Assembly (NCBI GenBank): GCA_958296345.1
Contig: CATQIJ010000019.1
Span: 1-40,314, forward strand
Direction of reading: 5' to 3'
DNA: 40,314 nucleotides
DNA from: an uncultured Rhizobiaceae bacterium
GTDB taxonomy: Bacteria; Pseudomonadota; Alphaproteobacteria; Rhizobiales; Rhizobiaceae
The notes under the pieces are model-generated. The model worked only from the letters and a program-made list of their open reading frames with translations. It was not told the origin of the DNA and ran no database searches. Positions 1-7,960 of this stretch are shown piece after piece. Position 1 is the stretch's first letter, and each line of letters begins with the position of its first letter. The translations under genes were made by a program, and so were the position numbers.

Positions 1-188
1 CAGAAATGCGCAAGCTGATGAATGATCCAGCGCATGTCGATAGTATTCTGGCAGATGGTGCTGACAGAGCAAGATTGATTGCTCAAGAAACAATGAAGGA
101 AGTCCGTGAGATTTTGGCTTCCTTGGTTGAGCCGTGTGGTGTAAGTTGCATTTTTATAGAGGAAACATGGTGCGCAAATGGTAAGTAA
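1..188 (+). CDS. trpS: Tryptophan--tRNA ligase, C-terminal end (partial, frameshifted tail)
   Basis: Only the last 40 or so codons are inside the window; the gene starts upstream. The frame beginning at position 3 reads MRKLMNDPAHVDSILADGA and then an ERARxIA-like helix, which is the C-terminal helical end of bacterial class I tryptophanyl-tRNA synthetase (charges tRNA-Trp in the cytosol). The family normally ends soon after a V(R/K)(D/E)I.GFL motif. Here the open frame runs on to 188 with an unrelated tail, but adding one T to the T run at 112-115 restores EIFGFLG and a stop at 128-130. The native end is therefore probably 130, and the overlap with the next gene is an artefact of a one-base loss. 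Identity rests on memory of the family from a short piece. Confidence 0.75.
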   Translation, partial: EMRKLMNDPAHVDSILADGADRARLIAQETMKEVREILASLVEPCGVSCIFIEETWCANGK

Positions 189-669
189 AAGATTAATCCG
201 TGAAGAAGGCCATAAACGCAAATTTTTATGCGTGGTGGACGATTCTTCTGAATGCGACCGGGCAGTTCTTTATGCTGAAAGAAGAGCGACGAATACTGGC
301 GGCAACCTAGAGTTGCTATATGTTTCTGAACCTGAAGCTTTTCAGCACTGGTTGGGTGTTGAAGAAATCATGAAGGAAGAAGCTCGTGAAGCAGGCGAAG
401 CAGTTCTTGAAAAATATGCTCAATATAGCCGTGAACATGGCAGCATTGATCCGGAGTTGATTTACCGTGAAGGTAAAAAATACGAAGAACTTCTGACTTT
501 GATAGAAGAAGATCAGGATATTGCGGTTTTAGTACTTGCGGCGGGTGAAAGCGCTGAAGGTCCAGGACCATTAGTTAGTGCTCTTGCAAACAATGGTGCA
601 GCATTTTCAATTCCGGTGATCGTTGTTCCGTGCAACATGACCGACGAAGAGATCGAGAGTGTTACTTGA
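178..669 (+). CDS. Universal stress protein (UspA fold)
   Basis: A 163-residue cytosolic protein with the Usp alpha/beta fold. An N-terminal strand KFLCVVDDSSECDRAV is followed by a helix of YAxRRA type, and a C-terminal strand pair ends in PVIVVP. The rhizobial lineage usually keeps this protein directly behind trpS, as here. ATG at 178 gives the MVSKRL start typical of this family; a purine-rich GAGG lies near 159-162. The glycine-rich ATP loop of classical UspA is only partly visible (GESAEGPGP), so nucleotide binding is uncertain. The role is probably stress survival; the partner is unknown. Confidence 0.85.
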   Translation: MVSKRLIREEGHKRKFLCVVDDSSECDRAVLYAERRATNTGGNLELLYVSEPEAFQHWLGVEEIMKEEAREAGEAVLEKYAQYSREHGSIDPELIYREGKKYEELLTLIEEDQDIAVLVLAAGESAEGPGPLVSALANNGAAFSIPVIVVPCNMTDEEIESVT

Positions 670-676
670 TTAGTTG

Positions 677-688
677 AGCATTAATGCT
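677..688. promoter_or_regulatory. 12-bp perfect palindrome upstream of nfu
   Basis: AGCATTAATGCT reads the same on both strands and lies 57 bp before the nfu start in an AT-rich spacer. It could be an operator half or chance; no regulator can be assigned. Confidence 0.25.
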
Positions 689-744
689 TACTTTGGAACC
701 ATTCTAATTTCTTATTTTAATATTTGTGCTCGGAGAAGCGTAAG

Positions 745-1328
745 ATGTTTATTCAGACAGAAGCCACACCAAATCCAGCAACTTTGAAATTCCTGCCAGG
801 TGTTCAAGTGATGCCATCTGGTTCTGCCGATTTTAGAACACAAGAAGATGCTGAGAAGTCTCCTTTGGCTAAACAACTATTTACAATTCCCGGTGTTTCT
901 GGCGTTTTCTTCGGCTTTGATTTTATCTCTGTGACCCGCGAAAGAGATGAGAGTAGTGGGTTGATTGGCAGCATTTAAAACCAGCTGTTCTAGGCACAAT
1001 CATGGAGCATTTTGTTACGGGTAAACCTGTAATGGATGAGGGAACTTCAGGTGCGGATGCTGGTGAAGAAGATTTTGCAGAAGAAGATCTTCAAATTGTA
1101 AATACGATTAAAGAGCTCCTTGATACGCGTGTGCGTCCTGCGGTTGCCCAAGACGGCGGCGATATAACATTCCATGGCTTTAGAGATGGTATTGTTTATC
1201 TACACATGAAGGGCGCTTGTGCTGGCTGTCCATCATCAACAGCGACGCTTAAACACGGCATTCAAAATCTTTTGAAACATTTCATTCCAGAAGTTCAAGA
1301 AGTAATGCCAGTCGGCGTTCAACTTTAA
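745..1328 (+). CDS. NifU-family Fe-S cluster scaffold/carrier (Nfu), frameshifted
   Basis: Nfu proteins receive Fe-S clusters from the scaffold and pass them to client enzymes. The first part (745 to about 960) is the Nfu N-terminal domain: MFIQTEATPNPATLKFLPG, then IPGVSGVFFGFDFISVT. The second part (to 1328) holds the NifU C-terminal domain with the cluster-binding CxxC in CAGCPSSTATLKHGI. The two parts lie in different frames. Reading upstream from 1002 gives VDWQHLKPAVLGTIMEH, the expected linker, so one G is missing from the run at 958-960. As given, the pieces are 745-978 and 1002-1328. ATG 745 is chosen over the frame start at 724 because GGAGAA at 732-737 is well spaced. Next gene, tsaB, follows after 9 bp. 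Confidence 0.85.
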
Positions 1329-1337
1329 GCAGGTAAA

Positions 1338-1994
1338 TTGAAACTACTCGCCATTGATACATCCGCACATATTTGCTCAGCTTGTGTATTTGATACGAAG
1401 TTGCAAATAGTTCTAGCTAAAGAGTCTCGTGATATTGGCCGAGGCCATGCCGAAGTTTTGATGGAGCTTATTGAAAATTGCCTTACAGAATCAAACACGG
1501 CTTATAAAGAATTAGGCCGTATTGGTGTTACAATTGGGCCAGGTAGTTTTACCGGCGTGCGTGTTGGTATGTCTGTAGCGAGAGGGTTTGGTCTTTCGCT
1601 TAATATTCCTGTTGTCGGGATCTCTACACTGGATGTTTGCGAGGCAAGCGCACGAGAGCTTGGGTATCAAGGTGAGCTTGTTAGTCTATTAGATGCCAAG
1701 CGTGGTGAGCTTTATTGCAAAATTTCGGGACAAAGCGCTGTCGTGGCTAGTTATTTAGACATTGCGCAGGCAATTTCAGGAAATAAAGTCTCATTATGCG
1801 GCTCTGGCGCAGCTATTTTAAATGAAGCTTGTCAAAAAAACCTGCCAATTATTCATGCAGACACAGCATTTGAAATAGCACTTATTGTAAAACTAGCGTC
1901 GCAAAAACCCAAGCCTGAAAAACCTCCCGAGCCTTTATACTTACGCTCAGCAGACGCCAAGGTACAGGTTGGTTTCGCGTTGGAACGTGTGTGA
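1338..1994 (+). CDS. tsaB: tRNA threonylcarbamoyladenosine biosynthesis protein TsaB
   Basis: TsaB is the inactive ASKHA-fold partner of TsaD in the complex that makes t6A37 on ANN-decoding tRNAs. The N-terminus LLAIDTSAHICSACV and the TIGPGSFTGVRVGMSVARG motif at about residues 66-84 are diagnostic. Length (218 aa) fits the alphaproteobacterial family. It starts at TTG 1338, with AGG at about 1331-1333, since no ATG lies before the conserved N-terminus. The TGA stop shares a base with the rimI start, the usual tsaB-rimI coupling. Confidence 0.92.
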   Translation: MKLLAIDTSAHICSACVFDTKLQIVLAKESRDIGRGHAEVLMELIENCLTESNTAYKELGRIGVTIGPGSFTGVRVGMSVARGFGLSLNIPVVGISTLDVCEASARELGYQGELVSLLDAKRGELYCKISGQSAVVASYLDIAQAISGNKVSLCGSGAAILNEACQKNLPIIHADTAFEIALIVKLASQKPKPEKPPEPLYLRSADAKVQVGFALERV

Positions 1995-2503
1995 TGTTCT
2001 CTATATTTAACGCATTTATGAAAGGATCTTCTTCAAAACCTGACTTGTTAATTCAACCTGCAGAAAAGTCTGATTTGTCTAGGCTTGCACAAATTCATGC
2101 TGCTAGCTTTAGCCATGCTTGGAGTGATGGTGAGCTTGAAAAAATGTTCAGCAATGAAAACTATCTTTGCTTGGTCGCTCATCCTCCAAAAACTTCTAAA
2201 AGCGAACCATATGGCTTTGTCTTTGTACGAAGTATTTTGGACGAAGCTGAGATAATTACAATTGCTACAGACCCAACTTTACGACGTAAGGGCGTTGCTA
2301 TAAAACTTATGCAGGCGGTAATTCGAAAGCTGGAGTTTGATCGCAAACAAAAGCTCTTTTTAGAAGTCGATGAAACAAATGAAGCAGCTATAAAATTGTA
2401 TAAGAATCTCAGATTTCAGAAGGTTGGTGAGCGTGAAGGTTACTATTCAAGTCCAAATTCTGAATTAGCAAAAAAAATCCAAAGCGCTTGTCATGCAGCT
2501 TGA
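1994..2503 (+). CDS. rimI: Ribosomal protein S18 alanine N-acetyltransferase-like GNAT protein
   Basis: A GNAT acetyltransferase of about 169 residues. The acetyl-CoA loop is seen as ATDPTLRRKGVAIKLM (R-x-x-G-x-A), and the end of the fold as LEVDETNEAAIKLYKNLRF, both matching RimI, which acetylates the N-terminal Ala of S18. The position straight behind tsaB supports this. GTG 1991 and ATG 1994 are adjacent; the ATG is preferred and overlaps the tsaB TGA. The first 18 residues (IFNAFMKGSSS region) are not conserved, so the functional start may be slightly later. Confidence 0.85.
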   Translation: MFSIFNAFMKGSSSKPDLLIQPAEKSDLSRLAQIHAASFSHAWSDGELEKMFSNENYLCLVAHPPKTSKSEPYGFVFVRSILDEAEIITIATDPTLRRKGVAIKLMQAVIRKLEFDRKQKLFLEVDETNEAAIKLYKNLRFQKVGEREGYYSSPNSELAKKIQSACHAA

Positions 2504-2548
2504 ACTTGGCTAGGCGGATATCTATTCAAAAGAATTAAGGGTGTTGAA

Positions 2549-2968
2549 ATGTCTCTAGAAAAAAGATGCACCGAAAAAGGCTTACGGATGACGGGGCAAC
2601 GCCGTGTTATTGCAAAAGTTCTTGAAGACGCATCTGATCACCCTGATGTAGAAGATCTTTATAAGCGCGCGTCAAAGATTGATAGTCACATTTCAATAGC
2701 AACAGTTTACCGCACAGTGAAATTGCTTGAAGAAACGGGCATGTTGGAACGTCATGAATTTCGTGATGGACGTGCACGATACGAAATTGTTCCAGAAAAT
2801 CATCACGATCATTTAATTGACTTGAAAACTGGCAAAGTTATTGAATTCACCAATGAAGAAATCGAGAGACTCCAAGAAAAAATTGCTAATGAGTTGGGGT
2901 ATAAATTGGTAGATCATCGGTTGGAACTTTATGGTATTCCGCTAGATAAAAAACCTAATGACAAATGA
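2549..2968 (+). CDS. fur: Fur-family metal regulator (rhizobial Fur/Mur type)
   Basis: A 139-residue Fur-family repressor. The winged helix contains LRMTGQRRVIAKVLED and the recognition helix SIATVYRTVKLLEETG. The metal site includes NHHDHLIDLKTGKVIEF at about residues 88-104. The CxxC zinc motif of E. coli Fur is replaced by DLKTG, as in rhizobial Mur proteins, which mostly respond to manganese; this is family knowledge. AGGGTG lies before the ATG. It overlaps plsC by ATGA, so the two are co-transcribed. The metal cannot be decided from the sequence. Confidence 0.9.
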   Translation: MSLEKRCTEKGLRMTGQRRVIAKVLEDASDHPDVEDLYKRASKIDSHISIATVYRTVKLLEETGMLERHEFRDGRARYEIVPENHHDHLIDLKTGKVIEFTNEEIERLQEKIANELGYKLVDHRLELYGIPLDKKPNDK

Positions 2969-3789
2969 TAGCGCACTTACGTCTTTATATCGCAATTTTT
3001 ATTTTGGCTGCAGTAACGATATTTCTAATACCTATACAATGGATAGCTATTAAGCTTAGGTTAAAGATAGCAAAAAAGCTTCCAATGTGGTGGCATAAAA
3101 TTGCTACAAAGCTTGTAGGATTAAACATACGGATCACGGGGAATATTCCTGACGCAAGGCCCATGATGATTGTTTCTAATCATATTTCATGGATGGACAT
3201 CCCAGTATTGGGTAGCGTGATGGAACTTTCTTTCATTGCAAAAAATGAAGTCAATGAAATGCCTGGAGCAAATTTATTATCGCGCCTTCAACGAACTATA
3301 TTTGTGGTGCGTGAAGCAAAACGAAAAGCTGGGCAACAGGCTCAACAAATAACCAGAAGAATGTTGGATGGCGACGCGGTGGTTCTTTTTGGGGAGGGCA
3401 CAACCCATGACGGTAATCGTATTGGCCAATTCAAGAGTGCATTATTAGGAGCCGCGCAATTTTCTCTTGCTGATGATGCGGTGGATAGCGTTCTGATTCA
3501 GCCAGTCTCAATTGCTTACACACGGCTTCACGGTATGCCAATGGGTAGATATACGCGTGCGAAAGCTGCCTGGTATGGGGATATGAGAATTGGGAGTCAC
3601 GTGATAAACATCATGTTGCAAAGTGCTTGGGATGTTGAAGTTATATTTGGAAAACCTATAGTTTTTGACGAAAATTCAAATCGTAGACAAGTGACGAAAG
3701 AAATTCAGTCGCAAGTTCGGAATAATTTCTTGAACACACTTCATGATCGCCAAAGCAGTGAGAAGATTGATATTGTTAATGCTGAATAG
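2965..3789 (+). CDS. plsC: 1-acyl-sn-glycerol-3-phosphate acyltransferase
   Basis: An inner-membrane enzyme that acylates lysophosphatidic acid to phosphatidic acid. An N-terminal membrane segment (about residues 5-26) is followed by the acyltransferase box NHISWMD (H-x4-D, about 72-78), a substrate block with FVVREAKRKAG, and the FGEGTT box at about 143-148. Length 274 aa is normal. The start overlaps the fur stop by four bases (ATGA). Lyso-ornithine lipid acyltransferases (OlsA) share the fold, so the substrate is inferred. Confidence 0.88.
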   Translation: MIAHLRLYIAIFILAAVTIFLIPIQWIAIKLRLKIAKKLPMWWHKIATKLVGLNIRITGNIPDARPMMIVSNHISWMDIPVLGSVMELSFIAKNEVNEMPGANLLSRLQRTIFVVREAKRKAGQQAQQITRRMLDGDAVVLFGEGTTHDGNRIGQFKSALLGAAQFSLADDAVDSVLIQPVSIAYTRLHGMPMGRYTRAKAAWYGDMRIGSHVINIMLQSAWDVEVIFGKPIVFDENSNRRQVTKEIQSQVRNNFLNTLHDRQSSEKIDIVNAE

Positions 3790-3860
3790 AAGAACTTTCT
3801 TTCAATTCGAGTGAAAAAGCATTAGAACGCAAAAATCCTATTCATAATGAGACCTAAAAA

Positions 3861-5230
3861 ATGGTTGAAAAGCTCGAAGAGCCAAAAAAGGTTTTTGTAA
3901 AAACCTACGGCTGCCAAATGAACGTCTATGATTCAAACCGCATGGAAGATGCGCTTGAACAAGATGGCTATGAACGCACAAGCGATATGGCAGATGCTGA
4001 TCTTGTGCTTCTAAATACATGCCACATTCGTGAAAAAGCTGCTGAAAAAGTATATTCAGAAGTGGCCGTATTCGTAAGATTAAAGAAAAAAGAGCAGATA
4101 CGAATAGACCAATGACCATTGGTGTTACGGGCTGCGTTGCGCAGGCTGAAGGTTCTGAAATCATGAAGCGCGCAAAGGCAGTTGACCTTGTTGCGGGCCC
4201 ACAAACGTATCATCGTATTGCAGATATTGTTCATCGCGCAGAACAAGGCCAGCGCCCTGTAGAAACTGAATTTGAAATCGAAGAAAAATTTGCAAAACTA
4301 CCTGCGGCAACCGCCAAACAAGTTCAAGCACGTGGTGTTGCCTCATTTTTAACGGTTCAAGAGGGATGTGATAAATTCTGTACGTTCTGCGTAGTTCCAT
4401 ATACGCGCGGTGCAGAAGTCTCTCGAACAGCAAAACAAATCGTTGATGAAGCCCAAGGCATGATTGACGCAGGTGTTCGCGAAGTGACCTTGCTGGGTCA
4501 GAATGTAAACGCTTGGCATGGCGAAGGTTTCGATGGGCGTGAATGGGGGCTTGGTGAGCTTTTGCATGAGCTTGCAAAAATTAAGGGCATGGAGCGGTTG
4601 CGTTATACAACCAGCCATCCAGTAGATATGGATGAAAGCCTCATAAATGCACACCGCGAATTAGATTGTTTGATGCCTTATTTGCATCTTCCAGTACAAG
4701 CAGGTTCCGATAAAATTCTCAAGGCTATGAACCGCCACCATACGGTTGAAGATTATATGCATATTATTGATCGTATGCGTGAAGTATCACCTGATATGGC
4801 AATTTCAGGTGACTTTATAGTTGGCTTCCCCGGTGAAACCGAAGAAGATTTTGAAGAGACTTTAAACGTTGTTCGCAAAGTAAAATATGCTTCGGCATTT
4901 TCATTTAAATATTCAACCCGCCCAGGTACTCCGGGTGCTGATATGAAAAACCAAGTCCCTGAAGATGTTAAATCTGAGCGCCTCCAACGATTACAAGCGC
5001 TTTTGAACCAACAGCAAGAAGAGTTTAATCAAACTTGCGTTGGTAGAAAAATGGATATTTTGCTTGAGAAAAAAGGTCGGCGTGCTGGTCAGTTAATTGG
5101 TCGCTCGCCTTGGCTTCAATCTGTGATTGTTGATGAAAGCCTTGGCAATCCCGGTGATATCGTTCATGTTGAAATTACTGAAGCTGCACCAAACAGCTTA
5201 AACGCAGTTCTCGCTCAAAAGGAGCAATGA
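3861..5230 (+). CDS. miaB: tRNA-2-methylthio-N6-dimethylallyladenosine synthase MiaB, frameshifted
   Basis: A radical SAM methylthiotransferase that adds the 2-methylthio group to i6A37. The N-terminal domain shows [24 protein letters not shown] and GCVAQAEG (three cluster Cys). The radical SAM triad is CDKFCTFC, and a C-terminal TRAM domain follows ([10 protein letters not shown] to VHVEITEA). The gene is split into 3861-4115 and 4112-5230. Reading one base back after GTG at 4062-4064 gives [16 protein letters not shown], the conserved link, so one G is missing at about 4064-4065. phoH follows directly, the normal rhizobial order. Confidence 0.92.
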
Positions 5231-6253
5231 TTGACTACAAATAAAGAGCAGTCAGCAGAATTCGAACACATAGCACTTGAATTTAAAGACAACACATTAG
5301 CGACACAGCTTTTTGGGCAATTTGATCAACATCTAGCCATGATTGAACAGCAGCTTAATATTGAAGCTGTTGCGCGCGGTAATCAAGTTAATCTTAAGGG
5401 CGAAAGCACTGCAATCAGACAAGCCCGTGTTGCTCTTGAGCATTTATACGCTCGTTTAGAAGCAGGCGATGGTATTGAAACAGGTGATGTCGATGGCGCT
5501 ATAAGAATGGCTGCAGCGGATAATCAACTCTCACTTCCGGGAACTGAAAAAACTTCAATATTGTTGATGGCCAAGATAGGTACGCGCAAAAAAGTTATTC
5601 AAGCTAGAACACCAACACAAGATGCATACATTCGTGCCATGGATCGTTCTGAACTTGTGTTTGGCGTTGGCCCTGCTGGTACGGGTAAAACGTATTTAGC
5701 AGTTGCTTACGCAGCAGCTCTTTTAGAGCGTGGTGCAATTGATAGAATTATACTTTCACGTCCTGCGGTCGAAGCAGGTGAGCGTTTAGGGTTTCTGCCC
5801 GGTGATATGAAGGATAAGGTCGATCCTTATCTACGGCCACTTTATGACGCGCTTTATGATATGATACCGGGAGAACAAGTAGAGCGTGCACTCACAGCAG
5901 GTACAATTGAAATTGCACCTCTCGCCTTTATGCGTGGTAGAACTTTGTCAAACGCAGCGGTTATTCTGGATGAAGCGCAGAACACAACTTCTATGCAAAT
6001 GAAAATGTTTCTAACGCGTTTGGGTGAAAATTCACGCATGATTATAACAGGTGATCCTAGTCAAGTTGATTTGCCACGGGGTGTGAAATCAGGGCTAGTA
6101 GAGGCGCTTGATCTCTTAGGCGGCATTAAAGGTATTTCAAAAATCAGATTCAGCTCAAAAGATGTTGTGCGCCATAGATTAGTCGCAGAAATCGTCAGCG
6201 CTTATGACGATTTCCTGCGCAAAAAGAAAAAGTCTGATGATACCAAAGATTGA
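5231..6253 (+). CDS. phoH: PhoH-like ATPase (YbeZ type)
   Basis: A cytosolic P-loop NTPase that acts with YbeY in rRNA and RNA metabolism. Walker A is GVGPAGTGKTYLAVA (about residues 145-159) and Walker B is AVILDEAQNTT. The N-terminal 100 residues carry the KH-like part of YbeZ proteins. It starts at TTG 5231, with a strong AGGAG at 5220-5224 just inside the miaB end. It overlaps ybeY by 17 bp, supporting one operon miaB-phoH-ybeY-corC-lnt. The family is certain; the RNA substrate is not visible. Confidence 0.92.
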   Translation: MTTNKEQSAEFEHIALEFKDNTLATQLFGQFDQHLAMIEQQLNIEAVARGNQVNLKGESTAIRQARVALEHLYARLEAGDGIETGDVDGAIRMAAADNQLSLPGTEKTSILLMAKIGTRKKVIQARTPTQDAYIRAMDRSELVFGVGPAGTGKTYLAVAYAAALLERGAIDRIILSRPAVEAGERLGFLPGDMKDKVDPYLRPLYDALYDMIPGEQVERALTAGTIEIAPLAFMRGRTLSNAAVILDEAQNTTSMQMKMFLTRLGENSRMIITGDPSQVDLPRGVKSGLVEALDLLGGIKGISKIRFSSKDVVRHRLVAEIVSAYDDFLRKKKKSDDTKD

Positions 6254-6722
6254 TCTGACGCTTGAGGATGATGTTTCAATCGATGAAACGGTTTTTCTCG
6301 CGCGAGTGATAAACATACTCACCGAAACAGTTGAGCTTGCGCACCTAAAGTTTCCAAAAGAAGCTGAACTTAGCCTTGTTTTGGCTGGTGATAAGACTCT
6401 TCAGACGTTAAACCAGCAATGGCGAGAAAAAGATAAGCCAACAAATGTACTTTCATTCCCGGGCGAAGATATAGCGGTAGGTGAAGAAGCTGGCATGATG
6501 TTAGGTGATATCGTTGTTTCACTTGAAACGACAAAGCGTGAAGCTGCTCTTGAAAACAAGACTTTTGAAGACCATCTAAGTCATCTGGTTATTCATGGTT
6601 TTTTACATCTTTTTGGTTATGATCATGAAACAGACGAAGAGGCTATCCAAATGGAAGGCCTTGAAACAAAAATTTTGAATGAACTTGGCATTGCCAACCC
6701 TTATGAAGATGAACAAATCTAA
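6237..6722 (+). CDS. ybeY: Endoribonuclease / rRNA maturation factor YbeY
   Basis: A zinc-dependent RNase for 16S rRNA 3'-end maturation and ribosome quality control. The diagnostic zinc motif HGFLHLFGYDHETD lies near the C-terminus, preceded by TNVLSFPGED and LGDIVVSLET. Length is 161 aa from ATG 6237. An earlier in-frame ATG at 6204 would add 11 residues lying fully inside phoH and unlike YbeY. The stop TAA shares its last base with the corC ATG. Confidence 0.92.
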   Translation: MIPKIDLTLEDDVSIDETVFLARVINILTETVELAHLKFPKEAELSLVLAGDKTLQTLNQQWREKDKPTNVLSFPGEDIAVGEEAGMMLGDIVVSLETTKREAALENKTFEDHLSHLVIHGFLHLFGYDHETDEEAIQMEGLETKILNELGIANPYEDEQI

Positions 6723-7765
6723 TGAGTGAAAACACTCAAATACCTGAAGAAAAAGAAAACGCAGATACTGGCGTTGAGGATCCGTTAGAATCGGGGAAAT
6801 CACTTGTTACCATCGAAGAAGCTAGTGGTAAGGGTAAGGTTGAATATTTATTCTCTTGGGTTTACGGAATTTTTGGCCGCAAAAAACATGGTGCTACCAA
6901 TCGAGAAGATTTGGAAGATGCCCTTTCTGAAGGGCAAGGAATTGCAGCAGGTTTCTCACTTGATGAGCGCAACATGCTCACCAGTATTCTTCGGCTTAGA
7001 GATGTTCGTGTTGAAGAACTTATGGTTCCACGAGCAGATATTATTGCAGTCACAGAAGATATTACGCTTGCAGAACTGCTGAAGCTCTTTGAAGAGTCTG
7101 GTCACTCAAGAATGCCTGTTTATGGCGAAACTATGGATGATCCTAAAGGCATGGTGCATATCCGTGATGTGGTTGCTCATATTACTAAGACCTCTTCTCT
7201 TTCAAAAGCAGAAGCATCCAAAAGGCGGTCTAAACTGCCTGCCAACCTTGATCTTAAAAAAGTTAGCCTTTCCAAGCCGATCTCAAGTCTAAAATTACTA
7301 CGTGAAGTCATGTTTGTTCCGCCATCTATGGGCGCACGTGAGCTTATGGCTAGAATGCAAGCTGACCGTATGCAAATCGCTTTAGTCATTGATGAATACG
7401 GTGGTACGGATGGTCTTGTAACGTTAGAAGATATCGTTGAAGAAATTGTAGGCGAAATTGAAGACGAGCATGATGGTGAAGAAATGCTCATTCAAGATGA
7501 AGGTGATGGCACTTTCATTTGTGATGCAAAAGCAGAGCTGGATGACGTTCGTGAGTTGTTAGGCGCTGATTTTGCTTTTGGTGAGCACGAAGATGACGTC
7601 GATACGATTGGCGGCTTAATTTTTGATATTACGGGCCGTGTCCCTGTGCGCGGTGAGGTTATTAGTAATAATGGTTTTGAATTCCATGTTTTGGAAGCTG
7701 ATCCGCGTAGAATTAAGCGTGTGAAGCTTGTAAAGCCCTCGCGGCGGCGCGCTAAACGCAGTTAA
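6722..7765 (+). CDS. corC: Hemolysin-family CBS-domain protein (CorC/TlyC)
   Basis: A 347-residue soluble CorC-type protein without the DUF21 membrane domain. A low-complexity N-terminus leads to LRDVRVEELMVPRADI (first CBS motif). A second CBS motif is LVIDEYGGTDGLVTLEDIVEEIVG. A C-terminal CorC_HlyC domain follows (DVDTIGGLIFD, GRVPVRGE). The position between ybeY and lnt is the standard arrangement. The role in magnesium/cobalt efflux is known for enterobacterial CorC and only inferred here; the older hemolysin label should not be read as toxin activity. Confidence 0.9.
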   Translation: MSENTQIPEEKENADTGVEDPLESGKSLVTIEEASGKGKVEYLFSWVYGIFGRKKHGATNREDLEDALSEGQGIAAGFSLDERNMLTSILRLRDVRVEELMVPRADIIAVTEDITLAELLKLFEESGHSRMPVYGETMDDPKGMVHIRDVVAHITKTSSLSKAEASKRRSKLPANLDLKKVSLSKPISSLKLLREVMFVPPSMGARELMARMQADRMQIALVIDEYGGTDGLVTLEDIVEEIVGEIEDEHDGEEMLIQDEGDGTFICDAKAELDDVRELLGADFAFGEHEDDVDTIGGLIFDITGRVPVRGEVISNNGFEFHVLEADPRRIKRVKLVKPSRRRAKRS

Positions 7766-7960
7766 TTCCTTTGGCGAACAATAAAAGAGCTGATTCCCAT
7801 TTCCATTAGTATCGTTTAAGTATAGTGCGGGGGTGCTTATTGATTCGAATTTCATATAAGGGATTTTAGGGGAAGCATTATAACACGCGTCATTTCAAAC
7901 ATTGAGAACCTAGCTGGATGGTTCATTCTTCTATCTGGATGGCAACGCAATGGTGTTTCT

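Noticed and set aside
4062..4066. Programmed frameshift in miaB
   Set aside because: The site is only GG with no slippery heptamer or stimulating structure, and the same kind of break recurs in many genes, which favours sequencing error.
3838..4654. Long minus-strand open frames across miaB
   Set aside because: They are shadows of the miaB reading frame; both pieces of miaB carry the family motifs.
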